Source: Armigeres subalbatus
Taxonomy: Eukaryota; Arthropoda; Insecta; Diptera; Culicidae
Assembly (NCBI RefSeq): GCF_024139115.2
Contig: NC_085140.1
Location: forward strand, 161,288,452 to 161,352,451
Reading direction: 5' to 3'
DNA: 64,000 nt
Shown: one piece after another, positions 10,915-22,990 of the stretch
Numbering within the stretch: the stretch's first letter is position 1
Layout: each line of letters starts with the position of its first letter
Translations under genes and position numbers: made by a program
Notes under the pieces: model-generated
Database searches by the model: none
What the model saw: the letters and a program-made list of their open reading frames with translations, nothing else
What the model was told of the DNA's origin: nothing

Positions 10915-11600
10915 TAGCTCATATTAGAAATGAAACATGTTCTTGATGATCATTTGAACCAAATTGAAATGCATGTTCCACTCCAGGCCAACCAAAATTT
11001 TTAATATTGGATTTCCGGATCTTACGGTCAATACGCATAATGAAAGATCAATTTGCTTCTTTAAGAAATGATACTGTTAATGATCTTCTTCTTATTAATG
11101 GCATAACATCCCTCACTGGGACATTACCGCCACGCAGCTTAGTGTCCCATAGGTGCTAACTGTGTTAGGTTTTCAAGCAAAATGGTAACTTCTGCATTCG
11201 TGTATCAAAAGGCTAAAACGACAATACTATTATGCCCAGAAAGTCGAAAAATCTAACAGTCATTAGGGCGAATACTCAAGAAAATTCTTGAAAGACCTGG
11301 AATAATATAATTTTTTAATTCAATTTTAATTCTCAGGATGCTTGAAAAAGAGATAACATCCGTTTTGATACGCGCTCAGACCTTAAGGCCTAAACTTCAG
11401 GGAATTCTTGAATGAACTGAAATGGAAAAAACATTTTGAACGCTCATCTATTCAATTCTATGCACCACAATCAGCAAAAATGTTTAAACAAAGCTAGTAG
11501 TTCTTAAGTAACTCAAGGCCTTCACTCCAGGGACTTTTTTATGAACTGCGATGGAATAAATGTTGAAGAAATATCCTTTTTTTCTATGTAGGTAGGGGTG
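10915..11600. repeat. Diverged satellite units (types A and B) split by a Feilai fragment
   Basis: 10915-11084 resembles the type A unit of the 20.2-21.1 kb array, with shared GAACCAAATTG, GCATGTTCCA, and TTACGGTCAATACGC-like blocks. 11263-11600 resembles the type B unit of the 21.1-23.0 kb array, with CTTCAGGGAATTCTTG and AAAGAGATAACA-like blocks. The A-then-B order is the same at both loci. Copies are strongly diverged, so the edges are approximate. Confidence 0.6.
11085..11260 (-). mobile_element. 5'-truncated Feilai-type SINE fragment
   Basis: Minus-strand match to the 3' half of the complete copy at 37691-37979. It shares the block around GACACTAAGCTGCG, the GATGTTATGCCA.TAATAAG end (GATGTAATGCCAATAAG in the full copy) and the (GAA)n tail, and reaches back to the TGCCCAG / GTCGA region. 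The tRNA-related head is missing. It sits between the type A and type B satellite units. Confidence 0.75.
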
Positions 11601-12864
11601 GGTCTTTTCTAAATATTCGTGAAAATAAGAAAACGATTCGTTCTGTTTATTATTTTACCCGCTCAAAAGAAGCTTAGAAAACGAAAAGATTCTAAATCAT
11701 TTTATTTGAAAGACGCGGAACACAAAGTCGGTCCGAAACATAACTCTCGGTTGCTTAATCGAACTCAATACAGAATTCCCTCTCTCCCACGACACAATTT
11801 TCTCGATATCCCTCTGATTTGCCGGATATGCTATCTTTTTTTAAAGAAATCTGATATTATTACTGATAACAGACATTTGTCATCAGGTGGTGCGATACGG
11901 TGATCAGCATAGCATTTCTGGCTATTCGAACATCTGTTTACATAACAGGTATTAAAGATGGAAATACTCTTGGTACCATTTTCAGGAAACGCCTTCCAGG
12001 AAAAATCTCTTCTGCCGGAAATCTTCATTCCTGGGAACTCGGACACCAGCGATTCTTTCTGAAGGAATTCTGGGGAATTACTCTTCCAAGAATTCTGAAG
12101 AATTTTCACTCAAAGAATTTTGAAGAATTGCTTCTTCAAGAGTTTTGGAGACTCGCTTTTCATTAATTCTGAGAAAAACTCTCCCAGCAATTTTGCGAAA
12201 CTCCTGAAAAATTATGTAGGATTTTCACGTGTCTTGCTAGAATTCTTTGAAAATTGCCGTGCCGCAGCTAAGTGTTCATTATGCCCTTCCACAGTTTTGA
12301 CTTCGAGGTTTCTAAGTAGATTCACTATTTTTAAATTCAAGTGTCATAACACTAACACGATGATGCTGATAAATGCTGGAAAATAAATTCCGGATTTTTG
12401 CTAGTATTCTCACTAGGAATTACACAAATTCATGAAGAAATTTCAATAAAAATCTTTGCAGAAATCACTGGAGGAGATCGCAAAACAATTCCTGAAGAAA
12501 TTTTCGAAGGAACCTTTAATGATATGTATACTGATGTCACAGATCGGCTGACAAACACCTGAGATTGTTACTATTTTGGTACGTTCACCCTTTTCACCAA
12601 AGCTGAGCTAGAGAGAAGAGACTCAAGAGTTAGATACTGCGACGATATCATATCCTGTAACGGCAACACTGCCAACTCCGTGAATTGTGGTCCCTGTATC
12701 AGAACAGCAAAATATCAACAGTAATGACATGCAAAATCAGCGTGACTAGAGAAAACAGTGTTAGCTAATTGAGTTAATTGGAATTCATGAATCGATGTTT
12801 ATTTTGGAATCTAATTCGCTAAATTATTCATTGCAAGTACTAAAGGCCCTTCATTGGATGACCT
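11601..12864. other. Unassigned with degenerate GAATTC-rich repeats
   Basis: No gene. Between about 12035 and 12240 short degenerate units around GAATTCTGAAGAATT recur every 25-30 bases, reminiscent of the minisatellites at 36.0 and 59.1 kb but less regular. Confidence 0.4.
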
Positions 12865-13588
12865 AGTTTATTTCCCTCCCTAGCCGTGCGGTAAGACGCG
12901 TGGCTACAAAGCAAGACCATGCTGAGGGTGACTAGGTTCGATTCCCGGTGCCGGTCTAGGCAATTTTTTTTTATTAGTATATTTTGTTTGATAGGCACTC
13001 TGTGTTCTTAACCGCTACTGTGCCGTGATCTACTGTGGTACTTTGCTGTACAGAGTCGACACAGAATCTATTTTTAGATGTCCATTGTCGTTACCAGTCC
13101 ATATCATCATGAGTCCATTGTGTTCATTTGTCCATGTGGTAAATCCAGTGATCGTTGCTTTGTTCGGTTGCCATTAATCGAAGCACGTTGGAGGAATGCC
13201 TCCGAGAAGAACAGGTTTGTCAGTCGTCATCAGGCAGCCGTGTCAGTGAGGCGCGTTCCCCAAAACGCCACCGTACGGACTGCGCTTCTGGCGACTGACA
13301 AGGTTTGGTGGAGGGGCTGGGAATCGAACCCATGACCTTTCGCTTATGAGGCGAACGTGTAGCCAACTACGCTACGGGACCCCCCTATCTAGGCAATTTT
13401 CGGATTGAAAATTGTCTCGACTTCCCTGGGCATAAAAGTATCATCGTGTTAGCCTCATGATATACGAATGCAAAAATGGTAACCTGGCTTAGAAACCTCG
13501 CAGTTAAAAACTGTGGAAGCGCTTAATGAACACTAAGCTGCGAGGCGACGGGGATGTAATGCCAATAAGAAGACGAAGAAGTTTATTT
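12865..13588 (+). mobile_element. Feilai-type SINE interrupted by another SINE
   Basis: Head at 12878-12967 with tRNA-like boxes (TAGCCGTGCGGTAAGACGC and GGTTCGATTCCC). The body resumes at 13388 with GGCAATTTTCGGATTG through AGCTGCGAGGCG and GGGATGTAATGCCAATAAG to a (GAA)-like tail. AGTTTATTT flanks the whole unit at 12865-12873 and 13580-13588 as a probable target duplication. The interruption is a separate SINE (12968-13387). The match to the full copy at 37691 makes the assignment firm; the name Feilai comes from recalled features of the Aedes family (tRNA-related SINE). Confidence 0.8.
12955..13400 (-). mobile_element. Met-tRNA-headed SINE nested in Feilai
   Basis: A 420-bp insert (12968-13387) flanked by the 13-bp duplication TCTAGGCAATTTT at 12955-12967 and 13388-13400. 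Read on the minus strand it starts with a tRNA-like head: A box near TAGCGTAGTTGG, anticodon arm TTCGC-CTCATAA-GCGAA with CAT at the anticodon, B box GGTTCGATTCCC. A roughly 320-bp body follows, then an A-rich end. The acceptor strands do not pair, so it is a retroposed tRNA derivative and not a tRNA gene. It is younger than the Feilai copy it splits. Confidence 0.85.
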
Positions 13589-16500
13589 ACAATCATTGTT
13601 AAGGAAGAAGCATACCAAATTTGTAAGTAGTAAATATCTATCAATGGAAAGAAATCGGTCTCAATAAAATTTTCTTGTATCTTTAAATCTAGTTTAAATC
13701 ATATTATTGTATACCAGTTTCTGAAAGAGCGAGATATTAGAATGTAGAATTATGAACGAAGCCACTCCCAATGCAAACCGCCAAAATGAAATATATTTCG
13801 TACAACACAATCTAATACGCGTACAACACTAAACAATATTGATCGAGATGACAGTTGGGCGAATTGGACACAGGAAGGACTTGGAAATAAGGTTTGGGCA
13901 GAGGAGGGTTGCTACTGGGCTCTTAATAAAGAAGCGTTCTTCTCTACTCCGACCGTGTACGAAGCTACACTTAAATTTGTATAGTGTCAGTAGAAAATTA
14001 CGAGCAAAACCTCAAAGTTTATATAAGAACATTTTGTTGAAAGTTTGAACAAGGTTCAACAGGAATTTAATATTACCCTATTTGAGTCCGGTAGGATGTG
14101 CTTTAGGAAACCCAGTAGTGAAATCAACCCATAAAAACCCTCTTATTGTGCCAATAGAGTGCCCATCGATCTAGGCTGGATAGCCTCGTGTCAGCTAAGA
14201 ACCAAGACCCAAGCCACGTCACTGATTTACAGACTGTGGGCCCCGACCCCTGGTCGTTCACCCGACGCCAGAGGAGCATCACCACCCATCGGCCATACTG
14301 CATATTGTCAGAAGCTGGCCAGCTTGCATACACTCACCCCACACACCACACAGAATCCTTGTAAGATAATAAAAGCAGTGTATAAAATAGAAAAACAGTG
14401 TGCTTAAACTTTGATCCCTGATCAGCACAACAGTGAAGAACCGGCCTCGGGAAAGAGGTGATTGTTACCCGCCCCAGACGACTTCCGTGGCAGTGACCAG
14501 AAGTCAGGGGTACCCCGGTGGCGAGGCCCTTCTGGCCATGTCACCCTCAAGAGTAGTATTGTTCTTTAACAAGATATGGCAGTTTTCATGAAATCAGTGG
14601 AACCGGTTCTGACTCAGTGGCCATAGTTATACTTTCTTCAAAGATATCAATCATTATGGGTATCAAACTACATGGTTTTTAAAGGCCAAACATTGCAAAT
14701 ATTTCTGGAGTAGAGGAGAACAGTCTGAAATACACCCATGGGGACAAATAGCCCAGGGAAATCGGTTACACTGAATTTGGCAGCGAATGTTTTCCTTTAA
14801 AATGTCTGATGAGTGTGCATCGTTCAAAAAATCGTCGTTGGTGGTGATTAAGGCGTTTATGATGATTTCGATAATTTTGTAATATGGTTGCGATCATTTA
14901 GTAGTTTGTTGATAACCTATTTCAGATTTTCTCGATTACTGAATTTAGTTATGCTTTGTAAGGTAGACTTTTAGCTCGATTTTCTAGAGCTCAGCCCAAC
15001 AGTTTATGTTTATGAATGTCTCTCAAACTGCGCTCATCATACAAATACCAATAATTTTCAAAAGAGATATCTCCACGCTTTTATGTCCAGCTACTCTTCC
15101 AATAAAGTGTCAATCAATAACAAATTCTTCAATCATCAGCACAGCACTTCCAATCAAAACAAGCCATAGCTCATTGTCGAATGCATCTGCCGCTCGTATG
15201 TGGAAGGACACAAACCAAAAGCAGCATATGCAGCGGAACACAATTGTGGCGGCCGTCCCGGTGCGGCTGTGTGGTGGTGGATGCGATGTAGCGGCCAAGG
15301 CCTTGCGGCAAGTTTGAGAGCGAAGCAGAGCACTTCTCTCGCGCCGCAGCGAAACCAACAACGACAAGGACGACGAGAAGCGGGTGGAACCACGGCGTGG
15401 CGGAGAAAAAACCTTCTAACCATAAAATAATAATATACGAAATGAAAAGAGATGCAATTAAACTGGTCCCAAACGCCCACGGCGAGCAACTGGCCGCGGG
15501 CCGATAAAATGTGAATATACCATCATACATTATCAGGTTCTGGCATCGGACGTGGATTTATATTTACGTATAATTTAACTCGATGTTTTTTTCCGCTGCG
15601 CGCCTGGCCTGTCCACTCGCAGGCGAGGAGCAATGTGTAGGTCTCACTGCTCCAACCGAAACTTTTCCCCGGGGGTGTAAAAAGAGCTGTACAGTTCACA
15701 CAGTTTGAAAGACAGATGTGGTCAAAAAAGCTGATCCTTCCAGGCCGATATTGGAACGCGCCTTGTTTTTGACCGGTACCCTGCTCCCCGGAGCCCATAG
15801 TTGCAGTAAGCTGTCGCATTTTTTCTCCTCCCGCTAGCCCCCCTTTAACAGCGATTTGAACCAATGCAGAAATTCAACGACTCGATTGGCTCAACCGACA
15901 AACCGCGTATCATTTGACATTTTATGGCTCCGGATCGGCAGAGCCATGTACTGCCATCACACAGGTTGTTGGTGGCGTCGATTTGAGCGTAAGCTTTGCA
16001 ATTTTTGCTGAGAGGCGTTCGACAGAAATCAACTGATAAAAGTGATGATAAAATTTATGGCCGCCGATGGATGATGATGATGATGCTGTTGAGCGGAGGT
16101 ACTCTCGATTGAAACAGTTTTTCTCCTTCCATGTTGCACGTTTACGAGGATTAGACGAAGAAATGGCAGCCGCAGCCTGATAAGGCCCAGATGGTGAATG
16201 TCCGGGATAAAGATGTTTGCATGGCTTCGAGATAGATTTTATCGTATGTTGCATGGTAGCACTTACCTGGAAAAAAAAGTAGAAATATTCGGATTACTTA
16301 AAGCGTATTATCAATTTGCATAAGTTGTAATAAAATGTTCCATTTGGGTAATCTTGTAGCTTGACCTGTTACCCAATACAAAAACTGTTTTCTAATTACG
16401 AGCTGCTTTGAAATGCTATAGAGCATAAGCCTGGCTATGTAACCGTTCAACAATGTCAATTGTCGTTCCACAAAACAGTAGAAATTTGATCACTTCATGA

Positions 16501-18808
16501 AAATTTATATATCTAAATCTAAAAATCGAAACTAATGCTTGATTGCTAGTTGCTTGAACACCTGAACACTCCCTTGCGACAAAAGGATAGCGAGAATAAT
16601 TGAATTGAAGCTTGTAATATCTTAATTTTTTTACAAATACTACTACGAAAAATGTAGGAATTATTGACAACCGATCCAGCAAAGAAGTAAGGACTATGGA
16701 TACTCGGTATCTGGAATGTTAGTATCACAGACAAACAGACGTAAAACTTGGAACATTTTGCGATCAAATTCATCGTCACGAGAACACTCACGGCATCTGT
16801 TGTTTACTCTGACTTGGGAAAATCACGAACCAGGTGTCCCAAGCGAGTAAACCTCAAACTCGAACAAAATCGTTGCACACCTCACATGTGCTCGGCCAAC
16901 TTTTTTTTTAATTGGCCAGTAAATCACTTTACGATGAAATATTCTTGAATGTTATGTCTTTTTGTCTGTGTCAATAACTTCAATTAATCTTCTGACTCGT
17001 GTGGTACAGAATATTTGAGTAAATGTGGTTGCGAACCAAGAAAGGATAGAATAAAAGCTACACGTCAGATGTGTGTTGAAAAAGGCTGTGAAGGCGATGG
17101 CACAAATCTCCCAAATTGAGGTGAGCGAGCCCCTGGAGCCGGACTGGACCTGATCCACGCCCTCTCCCGACAGTCGATGTATGTTCAGTCACATGGTTTT
17201 CTCACGCTTACAATCGCCTATGCTGGACAGCCTTACGCGAATCTTACATTCCACTAGATCACTGATCCCCAAGGTGCGGCCCTCCAAGCCTTTTCTTGCG
17301 ACTCGCGGAGGTTTACTGAGAATATACTATATGTAGCCCATTGATAAGCATTATATGACAGGAAATACTTTTTAATATTCCCAATATCTCGGTGCACTCA
17401 GAAACCTGTTCAGTTCACATCACTATGATGCACGATCTACATATCGTGAATACTTTTATCATTAAGATTCATGAATTTTATCTCCCGGGCTATGATGATA
17501 GTAAGTTTGTATTTAATCGCAGACTTAAAAGAACTCAAGGTTGAACTACAGGTAAAATTAATGTTGTTATACACTGTTCCGCAATAAGCTTTTACTTATC
17601 AAAAATAAGTTAGGTTTTGACGAAATTGAACTGAAATTTGGTGGATTATTACGTCCAGATAATACGTTGAATATTAACAACGAATTCTGTTCAGAATACC
17701 ATTCGAATTCTTGAATCTCAAATAGAATTCACGGATGCTGCTCAGAATCCCAATAGAGGTAACCCCTTCGTTATCCGCTACGACAAGTTATAGTGAACAA
17801 TAAACCTCCAGCATTGAAAACATAAGATCAAAATTTCAGAATCGGTTGCCACACGATCATTTGGGAAAACAGCAAAGAACTTTGAAACGTAAATCAACTC
17901 AGTTTTGAAACGATTTGGAACCTCGGGAGTGACCAGCCCAGACCAGGCCAGTGACCAGAAGGAGACCAGCCTATCCCCAAGATGCTGGTCTAAATTCAAC
18001 GGTAGCCTCTGGGGTGGGCACACAAGGCCTCTTTAGTCTGCCTTGTCCCAACGCGTATCCTCAGGGTCGTACGGATTGGTCTCTGGGAGGAATTTTTTCC
18101 CCTTAAAACTCAGTAGAACTCAAAACAAGAACAAAATGAGACTAGACAATTCGGCTCAAGCAATCTATTTACAATTATACAATACAACATTTTTTAACAA
18201 AAAGTTTATTTAGGGACGATTATGGAACTTAGCTGTCGTTGTGGCCATGATGAACGTTGGTCAACATGCGGTTTTCTTCGAACTTCACGCTGGAGGGCAA
18301 TGAATAGAAGGTGGCGTTTTGTCTTCTGCTGGTGGGTAGCTTGCTTTTAACTCGATCCTTGAACACGGGACCGGTTTTAATGTGTGACACTAGGCCTGTT
18401 TTAACGATTGGTCAACAATTGTTCCGCGGATCCGGGAGTGGTACCAAGCGCGCACTTTCTTCCGTGGTCAGGAATTCAAGCGAGTCACGACACTTTCCGT
18501 TGGCAGGTTACAGATTTGGCGAATCGTCACACAATCCTCCGGGCACCGGAAAGGACCTAACCTGCCACTTCTGACCAAATTCTCACTAACTCTAGTCTTT
18601 CGAACCACAATCACTTGGTCACTGGGTACGTTAAGGCCGAACTTAGCCGACCTAACGTGACCAGTACTTCCTTTTGGGCGTGTCGTTCACTGGCCGTTGT
18701 GGTGCGGTCGAACTAAGTTCCGTACGGAATAAACTATAAAGTCCAATTATCTTCGGTGACGATACCACTGAAGATACTTTCTCTCCCAAGGCTTTCTTCT
18801 GGCTTATT
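13589..18808. other. Large unassigned interval
   Basis: No domain recognised. 14080-14570 and 17930-18650 are GC-richer and have an LTR- or UTR-like look but no demonstrable pair of terminal repeats. 15150-16260 is GC-rich with several overlapping open frames in all directions, as expected from composition; it could be part of a host exon or promoter region. A GATGATGATGATGATG triplet tract lies near 16070. Confidence 0.4.
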
Positions 18809-18809
18809 A

Positions 18810-19418
18810 TGAACCGGTGCCAGCGAAAGTGGTACATGTTACATTGAGTAATTTTTACAAGAGACGCATTTTTCCAAAAACTTCGAAAATAAAATTCAAA
18901 TTTGCAATTTTCTGCATCTCAACAGTACCAACGTGTTATGACTGATGTGCCCAAAAGGTAGTAATGAGAAACATGCGAAGTTTCTTGCCAAATTTCAAGT
19001 TTGTTGGAGCAAAATCCACGTGTACCACTATTAATGGGAACAAAATGCAACAGAAACCGAAAATGGTTGCCAGTAAAAGTGGTACATGTACATTTATAAA
19101 GTTATTTTAAACGGCAGTAAACCATATTGAAATTCAAAATAGGGTTAAAATCTGTTGCGGAAACATCAATGTTGTTAAATTTTCTTTTCAATAAGCTGCT
19201 TTTAGTGGGTAGAACTGCACATGTACCACTTTTACTGGCAACGAAATTGCCATTGTCATATATACCAGAAATTAAAAAGTGCATATCTCCAGATTTAGTT
19301 GTCAAAAATAACTTTTTCGTTATTCCCTTACTAGACCTTTGCTCACAGAAGCAGTTGGTGTGAAAAACACAAAATCGGCAAAAATGGTTTATGTACCACT
19401 TTTGCTGGCATCGGTTCA
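18810..19418. mobile_element. 609-bp inverted-repeat element with repeated internal motif
   Basis: Ends are TGAACCGGTGCCAGCGAAAG (18810 on) and, inverted, TGAACCGATGCCAGCAAAAG (19418 back), both continuing TGGTACAT. A second inner inverted pair of the same motif, TTGCCAGTAAAAGTGGTACA, lies at about 19068 and, inverted, at 19213-19241. A weaker copy lies near 19020. The motif is thus present about five times in both orientations. No clear target duplication and no coding capacity. Confidence 0.65.
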
Positions 19419-20214
19419 TTTATACCCATCCCCACAATCGCATTTTGATTTGGTTTCTTCGCTCAACCGCCATACCAAATAATCAGTTGGGCAACGAAAT
19501 AACTTTTCTCAGTGGTTAATATGATATGAAATTGCTACCATCTTCAAAACGCCGCAGTGTAGGCAGGACGATATGCCCTTACCAACTGGATACAAGCGCG
19601 GCGAGCTTGCATTAGTTGCTTCCAAATTATATGGAAACTATCGAAATGTAATTCAAACCTGCTTAAGTGGACTTATGTTGGTTTTTCAATGTCAAGTACA
19701 TAAGAATTATGGGATGGATAAAATACTAATGAAGGGTTATGAAACGTCTTTGGTTAAGATGGGGCGTATTTCCCAGTCACTTTTTGACATCCCTTTTTTT
19801 ACGACTTCAAAAAAGCTTTATTACGTCAATCGTCTAAGACGAGTTAAGTAACTCCATTTAGTTCCACCAATTATTTTGATATCTTTGCAGATACGTATTT
19901 CGACCGTACAGTTGTGGTCGAAATACAATATGATATATAAAATAATACAGTTTTCTTGGTGATCCGAATTGAGCAAGTGTTTAAGGCAGTAAATTATAAC
20001 CTAGGAAAGTTACTGGTTACAGCTTGTCCTTGCAAGACCCTAAAGCCCTTGCGTATTATGTGGAGTCCAAATTAGTTTGATGCAATAATGAAAACATGCA
20101 AGTGACCTCAACGCCGTTAAAGCGATGATCCCCTTCATACTTTGTGACCCAATAATTTCTGATTTTTTTAAACCAAACAACAAACGCTAGTAAACAGTCG
20201 ATTTCAGATGTCGA
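19419..20214. other. Unassigned
   Basis: No recognised gene or element. A short partial palindrome around CGTCTAAGACG lies near 19829. Confidence 0.35.
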
Positions 20215-21115
20215 GAACTACAAATGCTACATATGAGTATCGCAAATACAAGCTTACTGTCGACCAGTTAATCAAATCAATCCAAAGACCAAGATTGGAA
20301 ATGTTATTATCACATGTTCCAGGGCTTCCAAGAGCTCCCTGGAGAAGCCTGGCGTTTTTTGATATGGTACCTATATGCTCCCAGCGGTCCAACCATGCAA
20401 TTCTTTAATCAAATTAGACATGCCATCGACATCTGATCCATCCCAACCCATCCAAGAATTCCAGGAGCTTGATCACAGACCTGAAAGTCAACACGCGTAA
20501 CGAAAAATCAGTCATGCTCTTAATGATCGTTAGAACCAAATTGGATATGAATAAAATGCACGTTCCATTCCGGGTCATTCAAATATTCAAAGAATTGGAG
20601 CTCAGACCTTAAGGTCATTACGCGTAACGAAAAATCTGTTTGTTCCTTTTAGAAATCCAAAATGCTCCTAGGGATTATTTGAACCAAAATATCCACTTGA
20701 ATGCATATTCCATTCAAGGCCATCCAAGAGTTTCAAAAGTTGGGGCTTAGGCCTTAAGGTCAGAACGCGTGACAAAAGATCTATTTGCTTTTTTATAATT
20801 TTAACATTCAATTGAACCAAATTGAATATGAATTTATCACATGATCCATGCTAGCCTATCCATGAATTCCAATAATTAAAGTACAGGCCTTACGCGTATT
20901 AACGGCGAATCTATTTGCTTCTTTTAGAAATACAACAGCCTCTTAGTGATAATTTAAACCGAATAGGATATGAATAGAATGCATGTTCTATTCAACGCCA
21001 TCTAAAAATTTCAAGAATTGGAATTAAGATCAATACGCCTAACGAAAGATCTATATTCTTCTTTTCGCAATTCAACGTGCCTTTAGTGATTATTTGAATT
21101 AAGAAGGATTTGATT
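20215..21115. repeat. Diverged tandem array, type A (about 145-bp unit)
   Basis: Recurring blocks GAACCAAATTGGATATGAAT, GCATGTTCCATTC, CATCCAAGAATT, CTTAAGGTCA.TACGCGTAACG and ATCTATTTGCTTCTTTTAG return at about 20.54, 20.69, 20.81 and 20.96 kb. Units are strongly diverged from each other, so this is an old satellite-like array. It passes directly into type B. Confidence 0.7.
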
Positions 21116-22990
21116 TCTTGTTTGATGCTTATCCAATTCGGTTCTATGGATTAATAAGGACATGGACCATTTACAAAAGAAATAACAGCCCTTTGGATAC
21201 GCATGATGACATCAAAACCTAAACTTCAGTGAAATTTTGAATGAACTGAAAAGAACAATTGTGGAATATAATTCTATGGATCGTAATCAGCACAAATTAT
21301 TCAAAACGGCTAACAGCTCTGAATGAGCTGAAAGCTTATACATCAGGTAATTTTTGTTCGAACTGGGATGCAACAATAGTTGAAAGTGTATCCATTTTTT
21401 CTATGGATCACAAGAGCATCCAACTTTTTCAAAAAGTTATGAGAGACTTCTGGTTATTCGTGAAGATATTAAGTCATGTGCTCCAGGGAATTCTTGGATG
21501 ACTCTTTGAATCAAAAAGTGCGCAAACTATTGTTAAAAGAGATAACGCGTATAAACCTTGAGACCCATACTTCAGGGAATTCCCAGCCTCCATTTGACTG
21601 CATGCAAAGTGTACGTATATGGCCTCCATTTTGTGCATTTATTCGCCACGATATACGACCTTTTGTTGGTGGGTTCTCGGGTGGAATGAAAAGGATTAAA
21701 AGAGCAATAACCATTGAAAAAACAGACCTTTTGTTATGCGTGTTAATACGAGGTCTATATTTCAATGTTTCTTAGGGCATCTGGAAGGGAATAGCTATTG
21801 AAAGCGTATTTAATTTTGTTTAATAGATCAAATAGAGCATGAACTATTTTCAAAAGGAGATAACAAATCTTTCGTTACGTCTGTGGGTTTCAAGGCGACT
21901 TCAGGGAATTCTTGGGTGGCCTGGGACGAAAAATTTATTGAAGACATATCCAATTTGGTTCTATGGATTGAGAAGGGCATGGATCATTTTCAAAAAGCGG
22001 TAACAACTCTTTGTTTGCGCGTGTCGACCTTAAGGCATAGACTCCAGGGAATTCTTGGATGATCTAGGACAGAACAGTTATTGAAGGCGAATCAAATTTT
22101 TCACTATGGATTGAAAAGGGCATGGCCCATTTTCAAATAGAGATAATAACCCTTAGGTTACGCATGTAGACCTCAAGGCCTATACTTCAGCGAATTCTTG
22201 GATGAACTGGAAAGAAACAGCTATTGAAGGCGTATCCAATTTGATTTTCTAGGTTAAATAGAGAATTAACCATTAAAAAATATCAATCATTTGGTTACGC
22301 ATGTAGACCTCAAGGCTTATACTCCAGGGAATTGTTGGATGAACTGGAAAAGAGCAGCAATTGAAGACGTGTCCAATTGGGTTCACTAGATCGAATAGGA
22401 CATGAAGCTATTTTAAAAAGAGACGATAGCCCTTTGGTTACGCGTGAAAACCTAAAGGCTTGTACTCCAGGGAATTATCGGATGACCTGAAACGGAACAG
22501 TTATTCAAGGTGGATCCAATTTGGTTCCCTGGGCAAATAGGGCATGAACCATTTTAAAAAGAGGATGAAAACAATTTGGTTACGGGTGTGAACTTCAAGG
22601 CCTATACTCCAGAAAATTCTGGAATGGCCTGGAAAGGAACAACTATTGGAAGCGTATCCAATTTGATTCACTAGATCGAATAGAACATGCACCATTTAAA
22701 AAAATAGATAACAGCCCTTTGGTTACATGTGTAGACCTTCAGGCATATACTCCAGAAAATTCTTGGATGGCCTGAAACTGAACAGTTATTGAAGACATAT
22801 CCAATTTGGTTCTATGGATCAAATAGGACATGGCCAGTTTTAAAAGAGATATCAGCTCTTTGGTTATGTGTGTAGATCCTAAAGATCTTGGTTACGCGTG
22901 TAGACTCCAGGGAATTCTTGGATTACCTGGAATGGAATACTTGTTGAAGGCAACTGTTGAAGATGCAAAACAGCTACTGAGTTCTTTGGG
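21116..22990. repeat. Diverged tandem array, type B (about 138-146-bp unit)
   Basis: The block CTCCAGGGAATTCTTGGATG recurs with variations at about 21.48, 21.90, 22.05, 22.19, 22.33, 22.47, 22.61, 22.75 and 22.91 kb, a spacing of 138-146 bases over the regular part. Other unit landmarks are TATCCAATTTGGTTCTATGG, ATAGGGCATGGACCATTTT and CCTTTGGTTACGCGTGTAGA. About ten or more units; no protein is encoded. Confidence 0.85.

Noticed and set aside
13305..13385. Functional tRNA-Met gene on the minus strand
   Set aside because: The 5' and 3' acceptor strands do not pair and it lies inside an insertion with a 13-bp duplication.
14080..14570. Solo LTR
   Set aside because: Composition suggests LTR or UTR sequence, but I found no TG...CA borders with a flanking duplication and no second copy.
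15154..15530. Overlapping open frames as a host gene
   Set aside because: Several frames on both strands are open at once because of GC content; no motif, signal or splice structure singles one out.
17240..17330. Single hAT-like tip near TGATCCCCAAGGTGCGGCCC
   Set aside because: No inverted partner end was found within the window.
17930..18650. LTR of a retrotransposon
   Set aside because: AATAAA-like signal and GC-rich structure are suggestive on the minus strand, yet no border, primer-binding site or coding region supports it.
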